A DNA stretch of 64,000 nt from JACCTU01 sp963798985 (lineage in GTDB: Bacteria > Actinomycetota > Thermoleophilia > Gaiellales > Gaiellaceae). A program made the position numbers and the translations under genes. The DNA is taken from contig CAWCVL010000007.1 of NCBI GenBank assembly GCA_963798985.1, forward strand, positions 806,001-870,000, written 5' to 3'. Positions 8,983-17,038 of this stretch are shown here, in pieces. Every line of letters starts with the position of its first letter. Within the stretch, counting starts at the first letter, position 1. The notes under the pieces were generated by a model. The model searched no databases. It was not told the origin of the DNA and saw nothing but the letters and a program-made list of their open reading frames with translations.

Positions 8983-10659
8983 TCAGTTCTCCGGGTTGTC
9001 CGGCGGGACCTCGAGGTACTGGAGCGCGAAGCGGGCCAGCTCCTGGAACGCCGGGGCCGCGACGACGCCGCCCCAGATCGTCGTGGGCTCGTCGACGGTG
9101 ACGAGGATCACGAGCCGCGGCCTCGTCGCCGGGACGAAGCCGACGAAGGACGCGACGTAGCGAGAGGTCGAGTAGCCGCTGCCGTCGGGGAGCGGCTTCG
9201 CGGCGGTGCCGGTCTTGCCCGCGACGTTGTAGCCGGGCACGGCAGCGGCGAGGCCCGTGCCTCCCTCGGCGACGACCCCGGTGAGCATCGTGGCGAGCTG
9301 CGACGCGACGGCGGGCGCCAAGAGCCTCCGTCGCTCGACGCGCGCAGCAGCGCGTCCGCCGACGTGCTCGATCAGGTGCGGCTGCAACCAGACGCCGTCG
9401 TTCGCCACTGCCGCGTAGGCGGCCGCCATCTGCACCGGCGTGACCGCGATCCCGTGGCCGATCGGAAGCGTGCCGATCGTCGAGCCGGACCAGGTCTCGA
9501 GCGGCGGAACGATCCCCGACGTCTCGCCCGGGAAGTCGAGTCCGGTCTTGCTCCCGAAGCCGAAGCGATCGACCCAGGACGCAAGCCGCTCCGAGCCGAG
9601 CTTCTGCGCGAGCGTGATCGCACCGACGTTCGACGATTGCGCAACGATGTCGGCGACGGTCATCCGCATCGTTGACCGCGGCTCGTGCTCATGAATGACG
9701 CGGTCGGCCACGTGAATCGACGTCGCCAGCGTGAACGCGGAGTGCGGCGAGACGAGCCCCTCGGAAAGCGCGCCGGCGACAGGGATCAGCTTGAACGTCG
9801 AGCCCGGCTCGTAGGTGTCGCTCGCCGTGCGGTTGCGCTGCGTGTCCGCGCTCGTCTCCGCGAAGCGGTTTGCGTCGAAGGTCGGGGCGGTCGCCATCGC
9901 GTAGATCTCGCCCGTGCTCGGGTCGAGGACGACGGCCGTCGCCGACTTCGCGCCCCACTGCCGCGTGGTGCGCCGCAATACGTCTTCGGCCTTCGCCTGA
10001 ATGCGATGGTCGAGCGTGAGGAAGACGTCACGACCTTGGCGCTCAGCCGTCTCGCTGAGCACGTCGACCACGCGACCGAACGGGTCGCGGATCACGGTTT
10101 CGCGCCCGGGCCGCCCGCGCAGCACGTCGTCCAGTTGAAGCTCGATGCCGGCGAGCCCTCGGTTGTCCTGGCCGGCGAAACCGAGAACCTGCGCGCCGAC
10201 GGCGCCCTGCGGATAGCGGCGGCGCTCCTCGGCGTAGAAACCGACGCCCGACAGCTCACGCTTCCGAAGCGCGTCGGCCTTCGCTGAGTCGGCCTTTCGC
10301 TGGAGGTAGACGAAGGCGCGCGACTTGTCCTTGAGCTGCGGGAAGATCGTCTCCGCGTCGAGCCCGAGCGCCTTCTCCGCCGCCAGCGCGACGAGGCGTG
10401 CGTTGGTGATCTGCGTCGGGTCGGCGTACACGGTCGTCGCCTGCTCGCCGAGGGCGAGCGGAACTCCGTTGCGGTCGAAGATCGTGCCGCGCCGGGCGGG
10501 CAATTCCAGGGTCTGCCGCTGCTGCTTCGCCGCGAGGTTCGACAGCGGCTGTGCGCGCACCCCTTGTAGCCAGACCGCGCGGGCCAGCGACCCGGCGAGC
10601 GCGAGGGCGAGCAGGACGAACAGCAGCCGGATGCGGCGGTTGACGACCTTCGAGGTCAC
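8983..10659 (-). CDS. ftsI: Septal peptidoglycan transpeptidase FtsI (PBP3, class B)
   Basis: FtsI cross-links septal peptidoglycan outside the membrane and works with FtsW. One N-terminal membrane anchor spans about residues 10-30, followed by the class B dimerisation region with ARRGTIFDRNG at 55-64. The transpeptidase motifs are intact: STFK at 287-290 (catalytic Ser287), SSN at 342-344 and KTG at 482-484. At 558 residues it has no PASTA tail. The GTG at 10659 overlaps the ftsL stop (GTGA). Position between ftsL and murE is canonical. Confidence 0.95.
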   Translation of the reverse strand: MTSKVVNRRIRLLFVLLALALAGSLARAVWLQGVRAQPLSNLAAKQQRQTLELPARRGTIFDRNGVPLALGEQATTVYADPTQITNARLVALAAEKALGLDAETIFPQLKDKSRAFVYLQRKADSAKADALRKRELSGVGFYAEERRRYPQGAVGAQVLGFAGQDNRGLAGIELQLDDVLRGRPGRETVIRDPFGRVVDVLSETAERQGRDVFLTLDHRIQAKAEDVLRRTTRQWGAKSATAVVLDPSTGEIYAMATAPTFDANRFAETSADTQRNRTASDTYEPGSTFKLIPVAGALSEGLVSPHSAFTLATSIHVADRVIHEHEPRSTMRMTVADIVAQSSNVGAITLAQKLGSERLASWVDRFGFGSKTGLDFPGETSGIVPPLETWSGSTIGTLPIGHGIAVTPVQMAAAYAAVANDGVWLQPHLIEHVGGRAAARVERRRLLAPAVASQLATMLTGVVAEGGTGLAAAVPGYNVAGKTGTAAKPLPDGSGYSTSRYVASFVGFVPATRPRLVILVTVDEPTTIWGGVVAAPAFQELARFALQYLEVPPDNPEN

Positions 10660-11015
10660 CGGCCCGGGCGAAGCTCGACGTACGTCGATTCCTCCGCGGG
10701 CTGGAGCCCGAGCCGCGTTCGCGCGTCACGCTCGATTCGGGCCGGTGCGAGCGTGCTCGACACCCGCGACTCGAGCAGCGCGTTCTGTGCTTCGAGCTCG
10801 AGGCGCTCCTGACCGAGCTTCTCGATCTGCATGTTCAGGCGCAGCACGGCAACGTTGACCGCAACGACGCCGACGAGCAGCACCGCGAGCACGCCGATCC
10901 AGACGACGCCGCCCGCGAGCCGCCGCCGGGGGGCCGCCGATGCGCGGCGAGGACGGGGTTGCGGCCGCGAAACCGCTGGTGCTTCGACCTGCGCCGCAGA
11001 GGACCAGCTCGCCAT
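10656..11015 (-). CDS. ftsL: FtsL-like cell-division protein
   Basis: A 119-residue bitopic protein with a Pro/Arg-rich cytoplasmic N-terminus. A single membrane segment (VVWIGVLAVLLVGVVAVNV) lies at about residues 36-56. A short coiled coil (LRLNMQIEKLGQERLELEAQ) and the DARTRLGLQPAEE region typical of FtsL/FtsB-type division proteins follow. FtsL forms the FtsQLB complex that activates FtsWI. Sequence similarity in this family is weak, so the name rests mostly on topology, length and position between rsmH and ftsI. The ATG at 11015 lies two bases after the rsmH stop. Confidence 0.8.
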   Translation of the reverse strand: MASWSSAAQVEAPAVSRPQPRPRRASAAPRRRLAGGVVWIGVLAVLLVGVVAVNVAVLRLNMQIEKLGQERLELEAQNALLESRVSSTLAPARIERDARTRLGLQPAEESTYVELRPGR

Positions 11016-11017
11016 GC

Positions 11018-11974
11018 TCAGGCCTTGACCACCGCGCGGAGCCGCGCTGACGACGCACGCGGATTGTGGGCGATCTCCTCGGCGGTCGGGCGCACCGCTC
11101 GCTTGGACAGCGAACGCAGCTCCGGCTCCTTCCCGCAAACGCAGATCGGGAAGTCGGGCGGGCACGTGCACCCACGCTCGCGGTCTCGCATGAAGCGCTT
11201 GACGAGTCGGTCCTCGAGCGAATGGAAGCTGATCACCGCGAGCCGCCCGCCCGGGCGGAGCATGGCGGTCGCCGAGGGCAAAGCCGCCTCGAGCGCACCG
11301 AGCTCGTCGTTGACCGCGATCCGGAGCGCCTGGAACACGCGCTTGGCGGGGTGCCCCTCGCCGAAGCGCGCAGGTGCAGGGATTGCCGCGCGGATCGTCT
11401 CGACGAGGTCGAGTGTCCGTTCGAAAGGCTGTTCCCGTCGGCGCCGGCCGATCGCGCGGGCGATCTGCTTCGCGTAACGCTCCTCGCCGTAGCGGCGGAA
11501 GATCTGCTCGAGCTCGCTTTCGGAGTACTCGTTGACGAGGTCCCGCGCGGAGAGCTCGGCCGAGGGGTCCATGCGCATGTCGAGCGGCGCGTCGGCAGCG
11601 TACGAGAACCCGCGCTCGGGCCGATCGATCTGCATCGACGAGACGCCGAGGTCGAGCAGGATCGCGTCAGCGCGCACGCCGTTGTCGGCGAGCTGGCGCA
11701 GGACGACCGAGAAGTCCCCCCGCAGCAGCCGCGCCTGGACTCCCGCACGCCGCCGGAACCGTTCGAAATACGGCCGAACGCTCGGGTCGCGGTCGATGGC
11801 GATCAGCTTGCCGTTGCCGCGCAGCCCCTCCGCGAGAATCGCGGCGTGACCGCCTGCGCCGAACGTGGCGTCGACCACCGTCTCGTTCGGACGCACGGCG
11901 AGCAAGCGCCGCACCTCCTCGGCGAGAACGGGGATGTGCTCAGTCTCGTTTGGCTGCAAGACGCTCGGCAACAT
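11018..11974 (-). CDS. rsmH: 16S rRNA (cytosine(1402)-N(4))-methyltransferase RsmH (MraW)
   Basis: RsmH methylates N4 of C1402 in the 16S rRNA decoding centre using S-adenosylmethionine. HIPVLAEEV opens the domain, DATFGAGGHAAIL is the SAM-binding motif near residue 38, and ILLDLGVSSMQID, RMDPSAELSARDLVNEYSE and VISFHSLEDRLVKRF are family blocks. I prefer the ATG at 11974 over the GTG at 11983 because AAGGGAG lies eight bases upstream of the ATG. The start lies inside the 3' end of mraZ. The product is 318 residues, normal for RsmH. Confidence 0.95.
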   Translation of the reverse strand: MLPSVLQPNETEHIPVLAEEVRRLLAVRPNETVVDATFGAGGHAAILAEGLRGNGKLIAIDRDPSVRPYFERFRRRAGVQARLLRGDFSVVLRQLADNGVRADAILLDLGVSSMQIDRPERGFSYAADAPLDMRMDPSAELSARDLVNEYSESELEQIFRRYGEERYAKQIARAIGRRRREQPFERTLDLVETIRAAIPAPARFGEGHPAKRVFQALRIAVNDELGALEAALPSATAMLRPGGRLAVISFHSLEDRLVKRFMRDRERGCTCPPDFPICVCGKEPELRSLSKRAVRPTAEEIAHNPRASSARLRAVVKA

Positions 11975-12374
11975 GATGCGCACTCCCTTCGACTTGCTTC
12001 AGGTGCTCGCGCCAGGCGGTGCGATCCCAGATCTCCAGGTGGTCTTGAACCCCCGCGACGACGACCTCGCGGCCCAGTCGCGCGTGCTCGATCAGCGCGG
12101 CAGGAAGGTTGATCCGCCCCTGCTTGTCGGGCTCGGCCTCGGCAGCGCCGGAGAAGAAGTAGCGATTCATCAGGCGCGTCTCCTCGAGCAGCGGGTCGAG
12201 CTCGGAGAGCCGGCCGGCGACGAGGTCCTCCCACTGCTGCCTGGCGAAGAGGTACAGGCACCCGTCGAGCCCACGCGTGACGATGCCCCCGCCCACGAAG
12301 GATTCGCGGAACTTGGCCGGAAGCGTGAGACGGTTCTTGTCATCGAGGGTGTGTGCGTATTCGCCAAGGAGCAT
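11940..12374 (-). CDS. mraZ: Transcriptional regulator MraZ
   Basis: MraZ is an AbrB-like DNA-binding protein that binds repeats upstream of its own gene and represses the dcw cluster. The 144-residue protein has the two characteristic half-domains. The first is LGEYAHTLDDKNRLTLPAKFRE at residues 3-24, containing the DxKGR-type DDKNRLTLP motif. The second is AEAEPDKQGRINLPAALIEHA at about 78-98. It is the first gene of the cluster, and the MraZ-box repeats lie 23-59 bases upstream of its ATG. No clear ribosome-binding site precedes the ATG; the upstream bases are CCCC-rich. Confidence 0.95.
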   Translation of the reverse strand: MLLGEYAHTLDDKNRLTLPAKFRESFVGGGIVTRGLDGCLYLFARQQWEDLVAGRLSELDPLLEETRLMNRYFFSGAAEAEPDKQGRINLPAALIEHARLGREVVVAGVQDHLEIWDRTAWREHLKQVEGSAHHVAERLAAKRD

Positions 12375-12396
12375 GGGGTGGGGCCGTGCGGTAGAT

Positions 12397-12439
12397 CACC
12401 ACTTTCCCCCACTCTAAACCACACTCCCCCACTTGGCAA
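12397..12439 (-). promoter_or_regulatory. dcw promoter overlapped by MraZ-box repeats
   Basis: On the minus strand TTGCCA (12439-12434) and TAGAGT (12416-12411) are separated by 17 bases and fit a housekeeping -35/-10 pair. The region from 12433 to 12397 contains two AGTGGGGGA units, each followed by a degenerate GTGG unit (AGTGTGG, AAGTGG). This matches the spaced GTGG repeats known as MraZ boxes. The repeats cover the spacer, the -10 and the start-site region, so bound MraZ would block RNA polymerase. The predicted leader is about 30 bases. Confidence 0.8.
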
Positions 12440-12459
12440 CCCCTCTGAAGGGTGAGGGG

Positions 12460-13272
12460 CTACATCGAGGTCAACTGCCCCTCGTAGGGGCCCCGGCCGG
12501 TCATCGCGGCGGCCCCACAGCGGGAAGCGAGGTCCAGCGCGTCGTCCCGCTCCAGCCCACGCGCCAGGGCGTAGGTCAGCCCGGCGGCGAAGGAATCGCC
12601 CGCCCCGTACGCGTCGGAGACCGGCGCCGGCAGGGGAGCGGCCAGGAAGGGGCCTCCCGGCTGCGTCCAGCCGCCGAGCGGGCCGGCGGTCGAGACCACC
12701 AGCCTCGGTGGCGGGTCGAGGTCACCGGGGTGGTACTGCTCGCCGAGGTCCTCCCCGCTGCCGACGAGGGCCTCGAGCTCGATTCCCGAACGTCGCAACG
12801 TCGCAAGCTCCCGCGACGTCGCGACGAGCGTCCGGGCCCGTCGCGAGGCCTCGAGCGCGCTGACGTCGCCGGCCGTGAAGTACACGCCGTCGGCGCGGCC
12901 GAGCTCCAGCCAGGGGAGGTGATGGCTCGTGCTCGGGTGGAGCTTGTCGCCGAGCACGGTGATCGTCCGCTCGCCGGTGTCGTCGACGAACGTGAAGCCG
13001 CGCCGCGTGGCCCGCGGCACGAACTCGGCCTCTACCTGGACGCCGTGGGCGACCAGCTCGTCGTGGGCACGCCGGCCGAGCTCGTCGTCCCCGAGCAGCG
13101 TGTAGAAGGTGCACCCGCCGTTCAGCTTGGTCAGCTGCACCGCGGCGACCGCCCCGCCACCGCCGACCTCGTCCCAGGTCTCGTAGGCCGTGACGATCTC
13201 CCCGGGCTCCGGAACTCGCTCGACCCGAGCGAACTGGATCCACTCGACGTGGCCGACCACGGCGACGTTCAT
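12460..13272 (-). CDS. PfkB-family carbohydrate kinase
   Basis: A 270-residue ribokinase-fold sugar/nucleoside kinase. The start MNVAVVGHVEW and the EVGGGGAVAAVQL substrate-binding segment (about residues 35-47) match the first PfkB signature region. The second signature DAYGAGDSFAAG is at 220-231, with Asp226 as the expected catalytic base and GAGD as the anion hole. The substrate cannot be read from the sequence. It lies upstream of the dcw promoter on the same strand, only 20 bases before the promoter's -35, and diverges from the ECF sigma gene. Confidence 0.85.
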   Translation of the reverse strand: MNVAVVGHVEWIQFARVERVPEPGEIVTAYETWDEVGGGGAVAAVQLTKLNGGCTFYTLLGDDELGRRAHDELVAHGVQVEAEFVPRATRRGFTFVDDTGERTITVLGDKLHPSTSHHLPWLELGRADGVYFTAGDVSALEASRRARTLVATSRELATLRRSGIELEALVGSGEDLGEQYHPGDLDPPPRLVVSTAGPLGGWTQPGGPFLAAPLPAPVSDAYGAGDSFAAGLTYALARGLERDDALDLASRCGAAAMTGRGPYEGQLTSM

Positions 13273-13317
13273 CGACGGGCAGTCTCACATTTGAGCGCGG
13301 CCTGCCGTTTCAAGGGG

Positions 13318-13788
13318 ATGATGGAAGCCGTGGCGACGATCCCCCCGTTCGAGCGCTTCTACGTCGAGCATCGCGACGGGGTGTTCGGCTTCCTCGTCCG
13401 GCGGGTGGGCCGCGATCGCGCGGACGACGCTTTCCAGGAGACGTTCCTCCGGGCGCTCAAGAGCTACGACTCGCTCGCGCACGCGGGGAACCTCCGCGCC
13501 TGGGTGTTCACGATCGCCGCGCGAGTGGCCGTGGACGACTTTCGGAAGCGGCGTCCGACCGCTCCGGAGCGCGAGCCGGTGGTCGAGGACTCCAGGCCGG
13601 CCTACGCCGAGCTCGAGCACCTCGCCGACGGACTGCCGCCGAAGGAACGGGCGGCCGTCGTGCTTCGCTACGGCTACGACCTCGAGTACGCGGACATCGC
13701 GCTCGCGCTCGACTCGAGCGAGGAGGCGGCGCGCCAGGCGACGTCCTCCGGTGTTCGCAGGCTCCGACGAAAGGGTGTGACGCTGTGA
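13318..13788 (+). CDS. ECF-type RNA polymerase sigma factor
   Basis: A 156-residue sigma-70-family protein with region 2 (FERFYVEHRDGVFGFLVRRVG, DDAFQETFLRAL, NLRAWVFTIAARVAVDDFRKRR). Region 4 follows (LADGLPPKERAAVVLRYGYDLEYADIALAL, EEAARQATSSGVRRLRRK). This is the two-domain layout of extracytoplasmic-function sigma factors. Two adjacent ATG codons occur at 13318 and 13321 behind AAGGGG. No anti-sigma gene is adjacent. Instead the stop overlaps the alkylguanine repair gene (GTGA), which suggests the pair is one translationally coupled unit, perhaps a DNA-damage response. That functional link is inference. Confidence 0.88.
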   Translation: MMEAVATIPPFERFYVEHRDGVFGFLVRRVGRDRADDAFQETFLRALKSYDSLAHAGNLRAWVFTIAARVAVDDFRKRRPTAPEREPVVEDSRPAYAELEHLADGLPPKERAAVVLRYGYDLEYADIALALDSSEEAARQATSSGVRRLRRKGVTL

Positions 13789-14354
13789 AGGTCTCCGAGG
13801 ATCTCGACCGCCGCTTCCGCGAGCGCGCTGCCTCCGAGGGCTCGCTCGACGTGGCCTACGACTTCGTCGACTCGCCGATCGGCGCGCTGCTCGTCGCGGT
13901 GACCGAGCGCGGCCTGTGCCGCATCGGGTTCGACGGCGAGCCCGAGCGCGACCTCGACCCGCTCGCGCAGCTGTTCGGCGCGAAGGTGCTCCGCGCGCCG
14001 AAGGCGGTCGACGAGACGCGGCGTGAGCTGAGCGAGTACTTCGAAGGCACTCGAACGGCGTTCGACCTGCCGGTCGACGTCCGCTTCGATGCCTTCCGGC
14101 TCCGCGTCATGGACGAGCTCGCCCGCGTCCCCTACGGCGAGGTGACGACGTACGGCGCCCTCGCTGCCCGAGCCGGAAACCCGCGGGCCGCGCGGGCGGT
14201 CGGGACGTTCATGAACCGCAACCCGATCCCGATCGTCCTCCCCTGCCACCGGGTCGTCGGCGCGAACGGGAGCCTCACCGGCTACGGGGGCGGCCTCGAG
14301 CGCAAGGAACGGCTTCTGCAGCTCGAAGGCGCATCGCTGACGCTGCTGGGATGA
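13785..14354 (+). CDS. ogt: Methylated-DNA--[protein]-cysteine S-methyltransferase
   Basis: This suicide repair enzyme takes the alkyl group from O6-alkylguanine onto its own cysteine. The catalytic PCHRV motif is at residues 153-157 (Cys154), preceded by VPYGEVTTYGALAARAG (helix-turn-helix region with the Tyr and Arg finger area) and followed by GSLTGYGGGLERKERLL. The N-terminal ribonuclease-H-like part starts at about residue 25 (YDFVDSPIGALLVAVTERGL). The GTG at 13785 overlaps the sigma-factor stop by four bases. The first 24 residues (MKVSEDLDRRFRERAASEGS) are extra to the core family and may be a relic of a former regulatory domain. Confidence 0.92.
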   Translation: MKVSEDLDRRFRERAASEGSLDVAYDFVDSPIGALLVAVTERGLCRIGFDGEPERDLDPLAQLFGAKVLRAPKAVDETRRELSEYFEGTRTAFDLPVDVRFDAFRLRVMDELARVPYGEVTTYGALAARAGNPRAARAVGTFMNRNPIPIVLPCHRVVGANGSLTGYGGGLERKERLLQLEGASLTLLG

Positions 14355-14392
14355 GCTGCCGTCGCCCGGCCGGAGTACCAGCCGGACCAGCG

Positions 14393-15095
14393 CTAGCCGC
14401 GTAGCAACCGGTACCCCACGCCCCAGACATTCAGCACGTACGGCCCGCCGCCGGCCGCGCCGAGCTTTCGCCGCAGGCGTGACGCGTGCGAGTCGAGCGT
14501 CCTCGTGCGGGCGCTCGGAGAGCGGAAGCCCCACACGTCGCGCAACAGCTCCTGCTTCGGGAAGACGCGCTGCGGGTCTTCCGCGAGCCTTGCGAGCAGC
14601 TCGAACTCCTTGCCCGACAGCGTGACCGGCTGCACCCTGCACGCTGACGCGGCGCGTGCGCTTGTCGACGACGACCTCGCCCGCCTCGAGCACGTCGCCG
14701 TGTGGGCGCACCGCGCGCCGCAGCACCGCGCGGATTCGCGCGAGCAGCTCGTCGTAGACGAACGGCTTCGGCACGTAGTCGTCGCAGCCGCGGTCGAACG
14801 CGCGCACGCGATCGACCGCATCGGCGTCGGGCTGGCCCATCAGGATCAGCGGGACGTCGCGGTTCCAGGAGCGGCCGGGCTCGCCCTCGCGCAGGCGTCT
14901 GCAGAGCTCGAGGCCTGTGGCGTCAGGGAGAGGGGTGCCCACGAGGACGAGATCCGGCCGCGAGCGCTCGGCGAGCTCGAGCGCCTCGCCGCACGCGCGT
15001 GCGCCCACGACCTCGAATCCATCCTGCGCGAGATGACGCTCGAGGAACCCACGCGTCGCGTGCTCTGACTCGGCAAGGAGAAGGGCCGCGGACAT
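14393..15095 (-). CDS. OmpR-type response regulator with degenerate receiver, one frame break
   Basis: The receiver domain (residues 1 to about 120) starts MSAALLLAESEHATRG and ends CDDYVPKPFVYDELLARI. A winged-helix effector follows (LSGKEFELLARLAEDPQRVFPKQELLRDVWGF, TLDSHASRLRRKLGA, YVLNVWGVGYRLLRG). The usual phosphate-accepting Asp is replaced by Gly (PDLVLVGTPLPD instead of PDLVLLD), and the acidic pair and the conserved Thr are also altered, though the Lys in PKPF remains. It is therefore probably not controlled by phosphorylation. A +1 break lies near 14635-14637 (GGG run); the span is 3n+1. No kinase is adjacent. It converges with ogt and diverges from the kelch gene. Confidence 0.85.
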
Positions 15096-15132
15096 TCGGG
15101 CGAAGCTAACATCGACTTCCGAGGCGGTCGAG

Positions 15133-16089
15133 ATGTCCTTTTTCGCAATTGTGCGACGGTTCTTCGACAGTCGTCCGCTGCGAACGGCGCTCGTCGCGGC
15201 CGTGGTCGTTCCGGCAGCCGCGCACGCCGCGACACCGGTCTGGCAGCGAGGCGAGCCGCTTCCGCTGCCCCGCACCGAGGTCGCGGCCGCGCGCAGCGGC
15301 AGCGAGCTCGTCGTCGTCGGCGGCTACGTCCCCTGGGGAGACACCTCCGCGCAGGCCGACGCGTACGCGCCCGCGACGCAGCGCTGGCGGCGCCTGCCCG
15401 ACCTCCCGGTGGCGGTCAACCACGCGATGGCCGCGACGTGGCGCGGCAAGGCGGTCGTCGTCGGCGGCTATGCCGCGCGGAACGCGCCGAGCAACCGCGC
15501 GTTCGTGCTCGAGAACGGACGCTGGCGCGAGCTCGCGCGACTGCCGGCGGGACGCGCGGCCGGAGGCGCTGCGGTGATCGGCGACACGCTCTACGTCGTC
15601 GCAGGGATCGGGCCTGCCGGCCTCACGCGCGCGTCGTACGCGCTCGACCTGCAGCGCAACCGCTGGCGGCAGATCCCCGGACCGACGCCGCGGGAGCACC
15701 TCGCCGTCACGGCGACGGGCGGCCGCGTGTACGCGCTCGCCGGGCGCACCGCGGGCCTCGACACGAACCTGCGCACGCTCGAGAGCTGGAGGCCGGGCGC
15801 CCGACGTTGGACGCGCCTCCCGCCGGTCCCCACTGCACGCGGCGGAACCGGTGCGACCGCGGTCGGCCGCACGATCATCTCGATCGGCGGCGAGGCACCG
15901 GGCGGCACGATCGCGAGCGTCTACGCCTTCGACACGAAGAGCAAGCGCTGGCGCAGGCTCCCCGACCTCCCCACCCCACGCCACGGCCTCGGCGTCGTCG
16001 CGACCGGCCGCACCGTCTACGCGATCGCGGGCGGCCCGCAGCCCGGCCTGACCACGAGCGGCGCCGTCGAGCACTTGCAGCTCCCGTGA
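15133..16089 (+). CDS. Secreted kelch-repeat protein
   Basis: A 318-residue protein with an N-terminal signal sequence (RTALVAAVVVPAAAHA, cleavage predicted near residue 32). About five to six kelch blades follow, each of the form VVVGGY..AYAPATQRWRRLPDLP, with the GG and the spaced Y/W typical of the repeat. It probably folds as a six-bladed beta-propeller outside the membrane. Its ligand or activity is unknown. The stop overlaps the start of the downstream hydrolase (GTGA), so the two are likely co-translated. Confidence 0.82.
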   Translation: MSFFAIVRRFFDSRPLRTALVAAVVVPAAAHAATPVWQRGEPLPLPRTEVAAARSGSELVVVGGYVPWGDTSAQADAYAPATQRWRRLPDLPVAVNHAMAATWRGKAVVVGGYAARNAPSNRAFVLENGRWRELARLPAGRAAGGAAVIGDTLYVVAGIGPAGLTRASYALDLQRNRWRQIPGPTPREHLAVTATGGRVYALAGRTAGLDTNLRTLESWRPGARRWTRLPPVPTARGGTGATAVGRTIISIGGEAPGGTIASVYAFDTKSKRWRRLPDLPTPRHGLGVVATGRTVYAIAGGPQPGLTTSGAVEHLQLP

Positions 16090-16943
16090 TCCTGCACGCC
16101 AACGGGATTCGGTTCGAGGCGCTCGCCGAGGGACCGGAGGACGGCCCGCTGGTCCTGCTCCTGCACGGCTTCCCCGAGCTCGCGCGCTCGTGGCGTCATC
16201 AGCTGCCCGCGCTCGCGCAGGCCGGCTACCGCGCCGTCGCGCCGAACATGCGCGGCTACGACGGCACCGAAGCGCGCGGCCCATACGACCTGCGGACGCT
16301 CGGCAACGACGCCGCCGGGCTGATCGAAGCGCTCGGCCACGAGCGCGCGACGGTGGTCGGGCACGACTGGGGCGGCGTCACCGCCTGGGCGGCCGCGCAC
16401 CTGCATCCGAACCGCGTCGAGCGGCTCGTCGTCATGAACGCACCGCACCCGAGGCTCCTGCGCGAGGAGATGCTTGCGAGCGGCGACCAGCGCAAGCGCT
16501 CGCGCTACATCTTCCAGTTCCAGATTCCGTGGTACCCAGAGCGGCAACTCTCGAAGGACCGGGCCGCCAACATCGTGCGCGCCCTCCGCGGCGGGTCACA
16601 CGTGCGCACCGCCTGGCCCGACGAGGAGCTCGAGCACTACCGGGCCGCGTTCGACGAGCCGCGCAAGCTCAAAGGCCCGCTCGCCTACTACCGGACGGCG
16701 TTCAGAAACGCCGTCCTCCGCCGCGGTGCCGGTCTCGGCGGACCGATCCGGGCGCCGACCCTCGTCGTCTGGGGCATGCGCGACCGCTTCCTCGCGCCGG
16801 GGTTCGCGGATCCCGAGCGGCTGCGCCGGCACGCAACGAACGTCGAGGTCGTGCGGATCGAGGAGGCGGGCCACTACGTGCAGAACGAAGCCCCGGAGCG
16901 CGTGAACGCCGAGCTGCTCCGCTGGCTCGGGCAGGAGGGTTGA
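16086..16943 (+). CDS. Alpha/beta hydrolase, epoxide-hydrolase-like
   Basis: A 285-residue alpha/beta hydrolase. The oxyanion motif LLLHGFPE is near residue 22 and the nucleophile elbow VVGHDWGG near 95, where the nucleophile is Asp. A cap domain (FQFQIPWYPERQLS) and a late GHYVQNEAPE His complete the pattern. The HGFPE plus GHDWGG combination is typical of soluble epoxide hydrolases and haloalkane dehalogenases; the HGFPE and the tyrosine-containing cap favour epoxide hydrolase. GTG start at 16086 overlaps the kelch stop. Repeat copy 2 directly follows its stop. Confidence 0.85.
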   Translation: MILHANGIRFEALAEGPEDGPLVLLLHGFPELARSWRHQLPALAQAGYRAVAPNMRGYDGTEARGPYDLRTLGNDAAGLIEALGHERATVVGHDWGGVTAWAAAHLHPNRVERLVVMNAPHPRLLREEMLASGDQRKRSRYIFQFQIPWYPERQLSKDRAANIVRALRGGSHVRTAWPDEELEHYRAAFDEPRKLKGPLAYYRTAFRNAVLRRGAGLGGPIRAPTLVVWGMRDRFLAPGFADPERLRRHATNVEVVRIEEAGHYVQNEAPERVNAELLRWLGQEG

Positions 16944-17032
16944 GTGAATCGCTGCGACAGCGGCCGCGAAGCGGCCGCCTTTAGGGGTCTTCGCGCGTCG
17001 CGGATCCGCGCTAGCGGATTCGCGACTTGCGC
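16944..17032 (+). repeat. Interspersed two-hairpin repeat, copy 2
   Basis: Directly follows the hydrolase stop. On the plus strand it reads GTGAATCGCTGCGACA, the perfect hairpin GCGGCCGC-GAA-GCGGCCGC then CTTTAGG, the linker GGTCTTCGCGCG, then the second hairpin GCGGATCCGCG..AGCGGATTCGCGAC and TTGCGC. It has the same linker type as the copy at 51129. It lies between convergent genes (hydrolase and ubiB). Confidence 0.9.
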
Positions 17033-17038
17033 AGCTAG

